64,000 nucleotides of DNA, taken from contig JASAND010026242.1 of assembly GCA_030248195.1 (NCBI GenBank), positions 39,459 through 103,458 of the forward strand, in the 5' to 3' direction. Below, piece by piece: positions 1-10,353 of the stretch. The position numbers and the translations under genes are program-made. Position 1 is the stretch's first letter. The number at the start of each line of letters is the position of its first letter. The DNA comes from Trissonchulus latispiculum. Its lineage: Eukaryota; Nematoda; Enoplea; Enoplida; Ironidae. The notes below the pieces were generated by a model. It did no database searches. It was not told where the DNA came from and saw only the letters and a program-made list of their open reading frames with translations.

Positions 1-627
1 GCTTTTCCTTGCGCACCCAGAAGCCGTAGTTGTCTAAAGCTTAAGCTAAATCGCCTTCCCCAAGAAAGTATAGGTTTTTTAGCTGATGACATTTGTTTCG
101 TTTCATTACAACAGCGGCACACCTCTTACGTACATATTGATAGAATGTAAAGCTAAAAAATTTACTTAATTTAAGTGCCTTAAATTAGGTTCCACATGAC
201 CAAATACTTTGAGAAAACCCTTGCCAGTTGTAACACAAACCAGTACAACCCATACTAAGCTATGGTTGTCCAAGGGTCAGTTTTAGCCTGAGTTCTTTGA
301 TCCAATCTAAATTCGAAAGCTTTAAAATCCCGTCCCCGTTGTTTCTCAAGTTTGATCGAGTTCAAGTAACTTAATGCCTGTCTTTAACTTACGACTTGGA
401 ATTAGAGTTAGACTTTAAGTTAGCTCGAAAAATTTACATACCAAACATGAATCATTGCAAACGATAATAAAGTATCAAAGTAAAATTTTGTGCCAAAAAC
501 TGTTTTCATTTTAAATCTTGGTTTTTTCAAGATTACGGAATTTAGCTAAAAAATTCCGGCGGCAGACCAGGAACTTTTTTGCTGACGGAGGAAATTTTTT
601 AACCTATGTATGACTGCTTTGCTTCAG
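1..627. other. No recognisable gene; probable intron of the upstream SDR gene
   Basis: I see no convincing exon here. Because the SDR exon that follows begins with the catalytic-loop region, the exons for the nucleotide-binding N-terminal half must lie further left, so this stretch is probably intronic. AT-rich, with no repeat family that I could match elsewhere in the window. Confidence 0.4.
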
Positions 628-2976
628 AATCAGCATGCTCCTTACTACAGCATCAGCAAAGGGGCTATGGACATGTTCACAAAATGTTTGGCACTGGAAT
701 TGGCTCCGAAGGGTGTTAGAGTCAATTCTGTCAAGTTCGCAACACATTCATTTACTTTAATTACCATACTGACTTTAATCATAAAGAAATAATGAAAAAC
801 GCCTGCCTGCAGTCACTAAGGCCGTAGCCTTAGTCCGAACAGGAGAGAGCCAATGGTTCTTGACGTACATACTGACTTTAAGTAATATATTAATATAATA
901 TATTAGAACTAGCAGACTATAGCATAACTAGCAGCCTATAGTATATCTAATTGTCGTCAGCAATTAATTTAGTTTCAGTACCGTCAAAGTTAAAGTAGAA
1001 TGATGTTACAAAATGGTTGCCAAAACCTCATCTTGTAGCACTGGGGTCTAGAGTACGTATTAAGCGATTATTGCTAGGACATATTCAAGATTCCTTTTCT
1101 TTTTTGGATGAAAAAATAAATAACAAAGCTACAGGCGCTAAAACATTGAACCTAGCTTTCGCTGACGAAACAATTTAATTATTTTAGTCCGGCGATCATC
1201 GAAACGGCAATCTTTGGCAGAGGAGGACAATCGGATGCTGAAGTCGACAGAGTAAGACGCCGATTCCTAATGATACACTATGACTGACCTTTTCGCGCGC
1301 GAGTTAAAAGAGTAGAGCTAAAAGTTTTCAACTGGTTTAACCCAGCAGGCGAGTTAAAATGAACTGCCTGTTTATTAACTCTTTTAACCTTGTGGGTGAA
1401 AAGGATCGAGTTAATTTTAACTCTTTAACTTTAACTCGTTTAACTCGCTGCGCAAAAAGGCCCTAAGATGAAGCTATAACAGGATGCCCATAGATATGTA
1501 ACTAACTGGCAGTAAGTAAGAGTTAAAACTAAACATTTCACGTAAGCTTAACTCTGTTATGAAAAGAAACTATAAGTACGACCAAAAAATGTGTGTACAA
1601 ACTTAGATCGTTTATAGCGGTTAACCTTTGAAGTAAACCCCAAAAATATATATACTTTTAGAATCCTCAGGAACCCGAGATTTCGAAAATCCGGAAAAAT
1701 CCGGAATTCCGGTTTTCATTCACGGAAATTCTAAAATTTTTGGTTTTTCGCCCAATTTTTATCCTAATCAAAATTTTGTTTCCACGATCGAAGAGAGCTG
1801 GTCCCGCTGCATATTTTTGCTCTTAGAAGTTTTCACGAAAATGCACCCATTTTCCGGAATTCCGGGTTTTCAAAATTTCCGGATTTTAAACATTTTCTCC
1901 AATACTCACAAGATGGGTATCATTCGAAAGCTCTTATCGAGCTGAACAACTTCTGTAATAGAATGAACTCTCGAAAATGCACACAATTCCCGGATTTCGA
2001 GAAAACCGTATTTTCCGAATTTTAAAAATTTTCTCCAATACCCCACAATATGGGTATCATTCGAAAGCTCTTGATGAGCTGAACAAATCTTGTAAATAGA
2101 ACCAATGTCTGAAAATGCCCCAATTCCCGAAATTCACGAATTCCGGATTTCACTCTAGCTTGGAAGGTATTAGCGAATTCCGAGAACTGGGCTCATTTCT
2201 GCGAGTTGGTTCTATTACAAGATTTGTTCAGCTCATCAAGAGCTTTCGAATGATACCAATATTGGGGGGGTATTGGAGAAAATTTTTAAAATCAGGAAAA
2301 TCCGGTTTTTTCGAATTCCGGGAATTGTGTGCATTTTCAAGAGTTCATTTTATTACAGAAGTTGTTCAGCTCGATAAGAGCTTTCGAATGAGTATTGGAG
2401 AAAATTTTTAAAATCCGGAAATTTTGAAAACCCGGAATTCCGGAAAATGGGTGCATTTTCGTGAAAACTTCTAAGAGCAAAAATATGCAGCGGGACCAGC
2501 TCTATTCGATCGTGGAAACAAAATTTTGATTGCGATAAAAATTGGGCGAAAAACCAAAAACTTTAGAATTTCCGTGAATGAAAACCGGAATTCCGGATTT
2601 TTCCGGATTTTCGAAATCTCGGGTTCCTGAGGATTCTAAAAATATATATATATTGTTGGGGTTTGCTCCAAAGGTTAATCTGCTATAAACGGTCGAAGTT
2701 TGTACACACATTTTTTGGTCGTACTTATAGTTATAGTTGTGCACCACTACACACAACTACTTAATGAATTTTAGCGATTTTTCAAAATCCAAGAAAATTG
2801 TATGGTTTTAGATTTTGAAGATCTGTGCTACTCTGCATCCTATTGGTCGAATCGGTCAACCCGAAGAAGTAGCTGCCACGATTATCTTTCTGGCCAGCAA
2901 TCATTCCTCGTTCACCACCGGAAATCTCATGAAGATTGACGGAGGCGCGCAATACTTCTTTAATCGACCATCTTAG
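628..2976 (+). CDS. Short-chain dehydrogenase/reductase (SDR), C-terminal exons only (5' partial)
   Basis: Three exons: 628-734, 1188-1251 and 2812-2976. They join in phase (2, then 0) and end in TAG. The protein shows the SDR catalytic Tyr-x-x-x-Lys in [14 protein letters not shown], the following helix [15 protein letters not shown], the NPAIIET loop, [18 protein letters not shown], and the C-terminal [13 protein letters not shown] motif. These are all hallmarks of classical SDRs, which oxidise or reduce alcohols and ketones with NAD(P). The dinucleotide-binding TGxxxGxG segment is not in the window, so the gene starts to the left and the substrate cannot be inferred. The first donor (AA/GTTCGC) is weak, but it gives the expected N-P codon junction. 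Intron 2 holds two repeats (1288-1460 and 1562-2735). The gene converges on the SLC6 gene, with 383 bp between stop codons. Confidence 0.9.
776..876 (+). repeat. Shortened copy of the structured repeat at 16297-16672
   Basis: The stretch with GCCTGCCTGCAGTCACTAAG and GGAGAGAGCCAAT is nearly identical to 16310-16375. Here the sequence then jumps to the TTCTTGACGTA end of the long copy, so the middle 300 bp are missing. It is a deletion derivative in intron 1 of the SDR gene. Confidence 0.6.
1288..1460. repeat. Small inverted-repeat element (MITE-like), GAGTTAAA-rich
   Basis: The ends are inverted copies: CCTTTTCGCGCGCGAGTTAA on the left, and the complement of TTTAACTCGCTGCGCAAAAAGG on the right. 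The interior repeats the words GAGTTAAAA and TTTAACTC. A degenerate relative lies at about 37840-37990. No target-site duplication was found. Confidence 0.55.
1562..2735. repeat. Foldback element with ~300-bp inverted arms, SDR intron 2
   Basis: The left arm (1567-1900, from ACTATAAGTACGACCAAAAA) returns as its reverse complement at 2450-2731 (ending TTGGTCGTACTTATAGT). The interior holds further inverted and tandem copies of a ~130-bp unit containing GGTATCATTCGAAAGCTCTT. The open frame at 2115-2411 is a by-product of these repeats. A degenerate relative forms the background at 41450-42258 and 45107-45150. Confidence 0.7.
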
Positions 2977-3260
2977 AAAATTGCCAGCAATTAAAATCAT
3001 AGTTGATTTACTGTTGATTAGCCGCTGCTCCAGTAGAATAGGGTAACAAATGTCTTTGTTTGCAATTTGACAACATTTTGTTGTTGCATTTAGTCTGTCA
3101 ACATGTTAAATCCACGATTAAATGTTTTAGCGATTATATAATTAAGCTTTTAGTTGTAGAGCTTGCTGCTTTCTACAAACGAAATTGAATTAAGTGCACT
3201 GAATGTTTTGCAATGAGCACATAATTGTTGGTAGCACAACATCAGCTGTTTGAACAGTAT

Positions 3261-3266
3261 AATAAA
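3261..3266 (+). terminator. Candidate poly(A) signal AATAAA for the SDR gene
   Basis: An AATAAA lies 285 bp after the SDR stop codon in the 383-bp gap between convergent genes. It is the only canonical plus-strand signal there. This is a short motif and the assignment rests on position alone. Confidence 0.35.
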
Positions 3267-3359
3267 CAGGCCCATCTTTAAAGACACCAGTTACAACAAA
3301 AATACATCTATTCGAGTACTGCTATTTAAAAATTCTTTTTCCTACATTTTAACATTATG

Positions 3360-6300
3360 TCACTTGGTTGGCGGACGCCTGCCGGACGGCGCCAGGTGCA
3401 GCTTATCGAAACATTTCGGCAGTTTCACTTCTGTCCCCGAGGAGTCGGGCCAGGACGATTTGGGCTGAATCATATCCTTAAAGGACTCGCCTCTCCGCTT
3501 GCCCCGGATATATCGAAAGATTGTGACCGCAAAGAAGATCAGGATCGGGATCATGGTTATGAACCAGCCCAAACCGTCCGCCCACTTGGCATCGGCAAAC
3601 GTAGGTGCATAGTAGGCCCAGTTAGCCACCAGGATAACGCTTAGGAGTAGGGGACAGAAGATCAGCCAAGTTATGTACCAGTACCAGTTGCTCGGGTAGC
3701 CCAGGATTTGCCAGCAGGCATTCGGCGGGGATCCCATCATCATATGGATATCCTGGACAAATCGCTTGATCCCGTAGACGTAGCAGATCAGGATTACCTC
3801 CACCAGCCCAATCAGGAGAGCCGGCCAGCCTCCCGCGTAGGTATCGACCAGATTAAGGATATGCTCACCCGCCGGGGTGGTTAGACAGATCCCTAGGATG
3901 AACTGAACACTACAGACTCCCATAACGACATAGGGTCGGTAGCCGTGGTCCCTTAGGAAGGGCCAAAAGTCAACAATCGTTGTGATAATGACATCCACTA
4001 GAACCATCTCGCTGTCCAATCCCAGAATGATTAGCATAAAGAAGAACAGAACAGCCCAGAGGTTTTTGGGTGGCAGAAGGGCAATAGCCGTAGGGTAGGC
4101 CTGGAACCCAAGGGTAGTGCCGGACTGGGACAATGTGCTCATTTCGACATTCTGAACGTAGGACATATGACCTAGGATGGAAAAGATCACGTGACCGCTG
4201 AGAAAACTGGTGAAAAAGTCGCCAAAAACGATGATGATAGTGTCCCTAAATAGGTTATTATGGAAATCGTTGTAGCTGGCCAGAGTTGTGAGGCCGCCCC
4301 CGCCCAGGCTGAGGGAGAAAAACACCTGTCCGGCCGCATCTCGCCACAGCTGGGGGTCGGCCCATTTATTGAAATCCGGCTTCATGAAAAAGGTGAATCC
4401 CCGTTCGGCGCCCTTTCGTGAGTAGCCAAAGATCAGGAATATGAAGAGGATTACGTAGGGAAAGGTTGCCGTGAAGTATACCACTTTTCCCGAGGATTTG
4501 ATGCCCCGAACCAGACAGAAGAAGATCAGGACCCAGGCCACCAGAAGACAGAGGAGTAGGGTGGGATCCGGTTTTCCCACCTTTTGGATACTGTCCGAAA
4601 GGAAGAGCACTCGGAGTTTCAGGAACTCCTGCGCCGGGGTTGTAGTGTTGGTGGAATTGTAGAATTCTTTTGTCTGAAACAGGCGTAATTTTGTTCAGTC
4701 ACAGAAACTTAAACTGATTCTATTTTTGGTTTAGTTTGAGCTTAAGTTTCTACACAGTCTTTCAGAGTCGCTCAGTTTGAGAAAGCATACGCTTAGATGG
4801 TATGGTGTGGTATGAAGTATCTGGAAGAGGTCCCCGCTTATGAGGGGAGGACAGGCTCATTATTGATAGGTATTGATATTGATATTGATTTTGATATTGA
4901 TAGGATATTGCTATTGATAGAACTTGATTAGTAGTTTGACAACCCTCTTCAACTTGGGACCTTTTCCGTAACCTTCGTTCCCTCCAAACGGGGACACTCT
5001 TTAAATATAGGATAAAACTACCGTATCCTCGGTTTTCCCCCTCTCCCCAACCTGATTGGCTATCAGCCCGACCACCCCACCAGACGAGGCGCTTTCTCCT
5101 TATTCTGATCTGAGCACTAAACAAAGGCTTACTCCGTGCGATCAGGGCAGACCTTTAAGAGAGGGTACCCAAAAGTGACCTCAAAAACGTTCATGACAGA
5201 AGTTCGAATTTGGGCTGCTATTTACTAAGGGAAAATCCTAGGCAACCCATATTGGATATATATGTAACATGTCCTGGTTGTGCACTATCGATACATGTAT
5301 AGAAGTTCCCAGTCGCAGCTCTGAGCCGTCTGGGTGCCTGATTTTTTTGTTAAAATTTTAGCAAATAAAAATCATTTTCATATTTTGTTACTAAAGTCGA
5401 AACAGCAGCTAGAGCAAAACTAAAACCAAATTCTAGCTCAGCGACTCCGAAAACCCTTACACCCATTGTTTTTGAGGTTCCCTGACACCTCTGGCAGTCC
5501 AACATGGTAACCAGCCAGGCCCGATCTGTCCGACAATAAACGTGATTCCAGAAGTCAGTATTAGCCTACAGTTACCTGGAAACTAATGCCAGATTTGAAT
5601 TCTGCACAGTAGAAAACCCTTATGACATGTTTGTAGCCACTTCCGACTGTCCAGTTGGTACATGGAGGGTCCTGCATGGGTCACGTGACCGTGGGTCATA
5701 CCCCACCAACATACGAAGTATTACGCTTTTCTACCAAAATGCCTGGAAATAAGTTATAATCACTCGCAAACAAGAAAAAACAACGTTTTTAGCCTTTAGA
5801 ACGGGAATTTAGAGCCACCAGGCCTCATATTGGACGCTGCCGGGGCCCATCAGTGACCACTAAGCCTTCGGCGTGGTCAGTTGTCTAAATTGGAACACTA
5901 GGCTAGCGGTTTTTGGCTTTTAAGTACGTTATTTAGTGCGCTCTATCCAAAACTGGTGAGAAAGCGATGCTAGCTGCTCTCTGAGATCCGCCACTGATTT
6001 TTTTGTTAACGGGTGATTTTTTGTTAAGCCTTTAACAAAGAAAATCACACATTTTCGTCTACTGCAACTTACTGGTAGGTCGTAGAACAACTAAAACGGG
6101 GCGATTTAAAGCTTATCCCAAGACCTATCCGTGGGTCCTCAAAGCAATAGATTTGGTTTAGTTTTGCGAAAGTTCTAGCCAAAAAACCAAATTTTGACGT
6201 TTTTAAGCTTGCTACATATCTATTTAATGAAAACCTTTGGCGCATGCAGTTGTATTTGGGGAACACTTAAAAGTAATGTTCGAAAACACAATTAGCAATT

Positions 6301-9300
6301 TCGTTGAAATGTGTTTCCTTCGAGCCTCAGCCCACATCTGCTGTGAGCGACTTTACTTTCTAGTTCAACCGTCGCGTGCCCAGCATGAACAGTACTCTTA
6401 CCTTTCTACTGCTAAAAACAAAACAAAACAAAACAAAAATAAACAAACTAAATATGCTTACATAAGCAATGTTGTTGGTTGTATTGTTGTAGCAGGACGA
6501 ATTGAAATATACAGAACCCTCTGGGCACATTTCGTCCGCCTTCTCCGGCAGACAGTGCGGCGTATTCCACGCATTGTTACAACTCTCCCAGGGCAGGGTG
6601 CCCCCAAACGACATACACAGGTAGTACAGGGCCCAAGCGATGATGATATTGTAGTAGAAGGAGATGTAGGCCGGGATCATGACAGTGGCGATCCCCAGAC
6701 CCCCGAACAGCGGCGTTATTCGCTTCCATGCCAGCGCGGGGGCCAACTGTCCAAACTGTCCAATTGACAGTTCCATGTAGAAGGTGGGCATTGCCACCAA
6801 AACGGACAGCAGAATGTAGGCGAACATGAATGCGCCGCCGCCGTGCTTTCCGGCCAAGTAGGGATATCGCCATACGTTGCCTGAAACAGACAGAAGTTTG
6901 TTGGACCTTCGGTGGTGCATGACTTTCTTCATTCTGATTAGAGAGGCAATAGCCTTCCGGCCATTCAAGCGGCTCTGTCGGTTTTGACCTTCCACTAACC
7001 ACGCAAGCATAGCGGGCGAATTTCTTTGATAAACTAGGCCTTATTCAGGAAGCCAAGCTAGTAGTTTTAATTCTGTGTAGCAGGGATGGAAACTGGGTCA
7101 TGGGTCACTGGGTCATGGGTCGTTTGGGTCGCCATTTTTGCTTGGGTCACTGGGTCTTGGGTCACGAATTTTGTGAACCGTTTGGGTCAATGTGGGTCAA
7201 GCTTCCGGGTCAAGCTTCCTGTGGGTCACTTTGGGTCTGGGTCAGCAATTTTTATTGGGTCATTTTGGGTCTGGGTCACAGGGTCTTGCCAAATTTTAAA
7301 TTCAAAGATCTGGCATTGTTCCATTTATACGTAAACCTGTCGCGGCTAAAAAGTTTTTCGCGCCTTCGGCGCGAATTTTGAATTGAATTTAGTATTGTTT
7401 CTCTGAGTCAGCTGTGACTTGTCCGGCCATTATGTTTGCGTCGTTTGTTTGCTTGTTTACTTCCATCGATTTGAAAATTTTAAATATTTTGCAGTGTCAA
7501 CCAATCAGGTCTTCCAAGTAAAATAATAATTATTGAAAAATTATGAAAATAGATTGAGGAGCTCCGAACCTACAACCTCATTCAGAAGAATTTTTTTGCT
7601 GGATTCTGACTAATTATTTACCGACTACTATTTACCAATTATTTAGAAATTTACATTGTGTTGGCCCATACAGTGTTGCCGTGTCACAGTTTCAAAAACA
7701 CTTCACAAAAAGATAATGTAAAGTCAGTTTAAGTCGAGTTATTTTATTGGGTCATTTGGGTCTGGGTCACGATAATTCTTGGGTCAGCTGGGTCTGGGTT
7801 ACGAAAACGATTGGGTCATTTGGGTCTGGGTTACGGAATTTTCAAATTTCATGGGTCGCCTTGGGTCTGGGTCAAATTTGCTTTTGGGTGAAGTGGGTCA
7901 TGGGTCAAAAATAATGACCCAGTTTCCATCCCTGCTGTGTAGTGTGTCGTCTAAACTCTGGATGTTTCAAGCTTCATGTAGCTTCATTTGTTCATTCATT
8001 AGGGGTCCAATAACTCTCAGGAGGCTCTGTCGTAGCTACCACAAGTTTGATCAGATTATAGCAAGCATACCGTTTTTTTCATTTTCTGCCTTCTAGGTAA
8101 AGAGTTAGTGTCTGTCTACACAAACTATTAACCCTAACCATACGTAGTTGTCAAAAGTGTACGCTACAGAAACGCAAATGCAACCTAAGCTGTCAATAGA
8201 AGTGTCATCAAAACTGTCCAATCAGAAGCAAGGCTAAATTTTGATTGGTTAAGCGAAAATTGGCGGGAAAAAGCTAGCTATAAAAGGATTGCTCAGAAGA
8301 ATAGGATCATTCAGTTTCATTTTGTTCAACACTTGTGTGATGGCGCATACCTTGGCTTCTGTGGTTGCACATCAGACAAGATGTTGAATAAATTGACACT
8401 GGCGAAACTTAACTACTTTTATTCCTACTTTGAGAGATAATGTATTCCAGCCAGCTCTTGGTGTTGCAATTGACGCGGCATTTGAAGGGTCGTCATTGCA
8501 ACAACAAGAGCTCTCTGAATGCATAATTTCACGACAATTCCGATCCGATTATTTATAGCGTTCAGAAGGATCAAAACTGAGATGGTAAGGAACTGAAACT
8601 ATCACCGGTTCTGATTCTTCTGACTGCTAAATTTGGCTGTTTGATCAGATTTCTATTGGTTTAATTTGCCTCAAGATTTTTTAGGTCATCGCAGTTATCC
8701 TTTGTCAAGGAGTGAATTCCAATCAGCTTTTTTTCTCAAAATGCTGACTAGATTTCACTCTTTGGACAATTGATTTGACATTCCATATTTCATGAATTAA
8801 ATTTATGTTTGTTATTGAATTGGATGTAAACGTTCGCAACATTGAATTGAATAATGGTCCAAAAGGGGACAGTTCAGTAATTGCCTTTGTGGTACAAATG
8901 ATGGAGTAAAACTACACAGATTGCACGGATAAATTTTTGTATCAAGATTTTGCCGCAACAATACTTTAAATAGTTGCTGTGGGACACCTCAGCGTCTCCA
9001 GGCGGACAAAAAGATATTTTTCTGATTACTCCTCCCGATGCTAAAATTTTCTTGCCCAATTTACGGTTTGATCAATCGAAAACAATCGAATTTTGGGCAC
9101 CTGCTGGAACTCGAACAAACACATCCGTTTGTTTGCTCGCAAAACATAGAAAAAGAAGTCGTGAAATCGAAAAGTTTTGCAATATTTGAACTCAGGGTGG
9201 TCGAACACATACCAAATTTCAGCTCGATTGGTCAAGTTCTAAAAATTCATCTTTGAATACCCACAACTTCCACAATCACAATGTACATGTACAACTTTCA

Positions 9301-9525
9301 TACATATTCGAAAACAAAAGGCATATTTCTAAAAAGCTTAACTTTTACTATTGCCAATTCGTCTCCAATATTGTTCCCTATTTGCTCACCTAGCCCAACA
9401 GCAAATCCAAGACAGGATAGGATAAATTCCGCTTTACTGCCCCAGGTTTCTCGATCCGGCGAAGGGGCTGTGGAGCTTTCAGGAGTTTCCGGCTTCGGAT
9501 TTGGTACAGGCCTAGGTGCAGACAT
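3360..9525 (-). CDS. SLC6-family Na+/Cl- dependent transporter (amino-acid/neurotransmitter type), complete
   Basis: Exons on the minus strand: 9525-9390, 6880-6462 and 4673-3360. Phases agree (1, 0) and the protein has 622 residues, normal for SLC6. The start at 9525 has the context GACAACATGT; an in-frame ATG at 9564 is possible. TM1 contains FAVGLGNVWRYPYL (residues 41-54), followed by the GGGAF and PTFYMELSIGQF signature. EL2 carries several N-glycosylation sites and the usual cysteines (about 145-195). TM6 is FFSLSLGGGGLTTLASYN (303-320). The C-tail has SFKDMIQP. Gly44 sits where monoamine transporters have Asp, so an amino-acid or related substrate is more likely than an amine. TM6 has Gly where glycine transporters have Trp, so the exact substrate is open. 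Family knowledge: 12-TM plasma-membrane symporters. Intron 1 contains a hAT-like element (7081-7934) and hairpin cluster A on the opposite strand. Confidence 0.93.
4674..6461. other. SLC6 intron 2: no further gene; short GATATT simple repeat at 4857-4915
   Basis: This intron of about 1.8 kb holds an imperfect TATTGA/GATATT microsatellite (4857-4915) and otherwise non-repetitive sequence. An A/C-rich run (AAACAAAACAAA, 6417-6446) lies just inside the donor side. I see no second gene or hairpin here. Confidence 0.5.
7081..7934. mobile_element. hAT-like non-autonomous element with GGGTCA subterminal repeats
   Basis: The element is flanked by a perfect 8-bp target duplication CTGTGTAG (7073-7080 and 7935-7942). 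It begins CAGGGATGGAAACTGGGTCA and ends with the inverted TTTCCATCCCTG. Both ends are filled with many short copies of TGGGTCA/GGGTCTGGGTCA in mirrored orientation. An 8-bp duplication with a CAGGG..CCCTG terminus is typical of the hAT superfamily. There is no transposase. It sits in SLC6 intron 1. Confidence 0.88.
8218..8316 (+). promoter_or_regulatory. Core promoter of hairpin cluster A (CCAAT, E2F-like, TATA, initiator)
   Basis: In order: CCAAT at 8218-8222, inverted CCAAT (ATTGG) at 8244-8248, E2F-like TTGGCGGGAAAA at 8260-8271, TATAAAAGG at 8279-8287, and initiator-like TCAGTTTC from 8311. The distance from TATA to initiator is about 30 bp, as in animal Pol II promoters. The TATA-to-initiator stretch is nearly identical in copy C (53345-53385), although flanking DNA is not. 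That argues for functional constraint, or for duplication of the promoter together with the hairpins. Confidence 0.6.
8325..8388 (+). ncRNA. Cluster A hairpin 1
   Basis: The 5' arm, from TTCAACACTTGTGTGATG, pairs with a 3' arm that starts TTGCACATCAGACAAGATGT at 8365. The loop is about 10 nt. The 3' arm is identical in copy B and differs at one base in copy C. I do not recognise the family. Confidence 0.65.
8443..8522 (+). ncRNA. Cluster A hairpin 2
   Basis: The stem pairs AGCTCTTGGTGTTGCAATTG with TCGTCATTGCAACAACAAGA, continued by GCTC. The terminal loop is about 15 nt. The 3' arm is conserved in copies B and C with one to a few changes. Family not recognised. Confidence 0.65.
8556..8628 (+). 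ncRNA. Cluster A hairpin 3 (CACCGG seed)
   Basis: CAGAAGGATCAAAACTGAGA pairs with the 3' arm TATCACCGGTTCTGATTCTT. If the mature product starts at TCACCGG, bases 2-7 (CACCGG) equal those of the nematode/lophotrochozoan miR-35/36 group. The remainder differs, so homology is only suggested. Confidence 0.65.
8702..8772 (+). ncRNA. mir-279-like: Cluster A hairpin 4, MIR-279-like
   Basis: TTGTCAAGGAGTGAATTCCA pairs with the 3' arm whose product would be TGACTAGATTTCACTCTTTG (from 8745). The first nine bases, TGACTAGAT, are those of the protostome MIR-279/996 family, which is also processed from the 3' arm. The 3' half diverges from the family's usual CACACTCA. Confidence 0.72.
9128..9254. repeat. 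Fragment of the foldback family seen whole at 15700-16286
   Basis: This matches the right arm of that family: a sequence with ATTTGAACTCAG, GGTCGAACACATACCAAATT and TTGGTCAAG. Only one arm remains. It lies in SLC6 intron 1, 135 bp downstream of exon 1. Confidence 0.6.
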
Positions 9526-9779
9526 GTTGTCTTGACATAAATCTCTTCTAAGAAACCAACGCAACTAAAACGTATCTATGGCGTGTTCAAAAACAGTTAT
9601 GAGGATAACGTGGATGATTAGAACTTGATTGCACACAAAATTCTATACAAATTTTATACTTAAGGTGTTTACTTTTATCTAAGGATTTCAAGAAATTTTC
9701 ACCTCACTTCAGCGGTGCAGCTTATGCTTTTGCTTATGCTTAAGCTTCAGCGGTTGATCTTAGCCCGGTTTTCTCAATT

Positions 9780-10333
9780 TACCACAAATTATAGAAATTT
9801 TTGTTCGATGTGCAATATTTACGCTTTCTTATATTTTAGTCTTGAATAATTTCGCAGAATGAGGTTATTTGAATCTGGCAGGTTATATCTTGTTCGGCTT
9901 TATCAGTGTCATAATTATTTAATAAATTTGTTTGGAACTATACCGTTTGCAGATTAATATTTTGCAACCATGGTAAATGTTGAAGATGGAGTGAACAATT
10001 TACGCAATATAAAATACCAAGTTTTTAACGTGTTCCGTGTTTTTGGACAAGAACACGTATTTCCTGCAAAATTTCGCATACGGATAAATTATTGGTTTAG
10101 CCAACTCATTTCTGCATTAATTTGGAAAATGCTACGGTCTTATTTAATACTTTTCAAAGAACCTAGAGCAAACAATGTCATAGTTCTTCTTTTCCGTGTG
10201 GTGATGGAACATGGAATCCAAAAATTTAGCGCTTTTAGCAAAATCACAAGCTTTTTGCGGATTTCTAAATTTTCTGAAAAACCAGTCACCGGATCACCGG
10301 GTCAAGCCTAAGTGGCCCGGTTCCATCGCTGCT
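9780..10333. mobile_element. Fragment of a hAT-like element of the CCGGTGACC family
   Basis: It ends CCGGTTCCATCGCTG, the terminus of the intact element at 48611-49411. The upstream sequence (GCAAAATTTCGC, a GGATAAATTATTGG stretch) resembles the inverted interior of that element. The left boundary is uncertain. It lies between the SLC6 start and the receptor gene's 3' end. Confidence 0.5.
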
Positions 10334-10353
10334 GTTCTCCAGTCTATGTGTTG

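Larger units (their letters stand above)
8311..8772 (+). ncRNA. Hairpin cluster A: four-hairpin microRNA-like primary transcript
   Basis: Four separate stem-loops occur in tandem (8325-8388, 8443-8522, 8556-8628, 8702-8772). They lie downstream of a TATA promoter on the plus strand, antisense to SLC6 intron 1. The same four, in the same order, recur at 18357-18803 and on the minus strand at 52912-53342. The 3' arms are almost unchanged between copies, while loops and spacers are not alignable or are poorly alignable, which is the conservation pattern of microRNA precursors. There is no open reading frame of note. Alternative: a repeat family with conserved hairpins. Folding was done by eye. 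Confidence 0.72.

Noticed and set aside
2115..2411. 98-codon open frame
   Set aside because: Lies entirely in the interior repeats of the foldback element at 1562-2735; the repeated peptides reflect repeated DNA.
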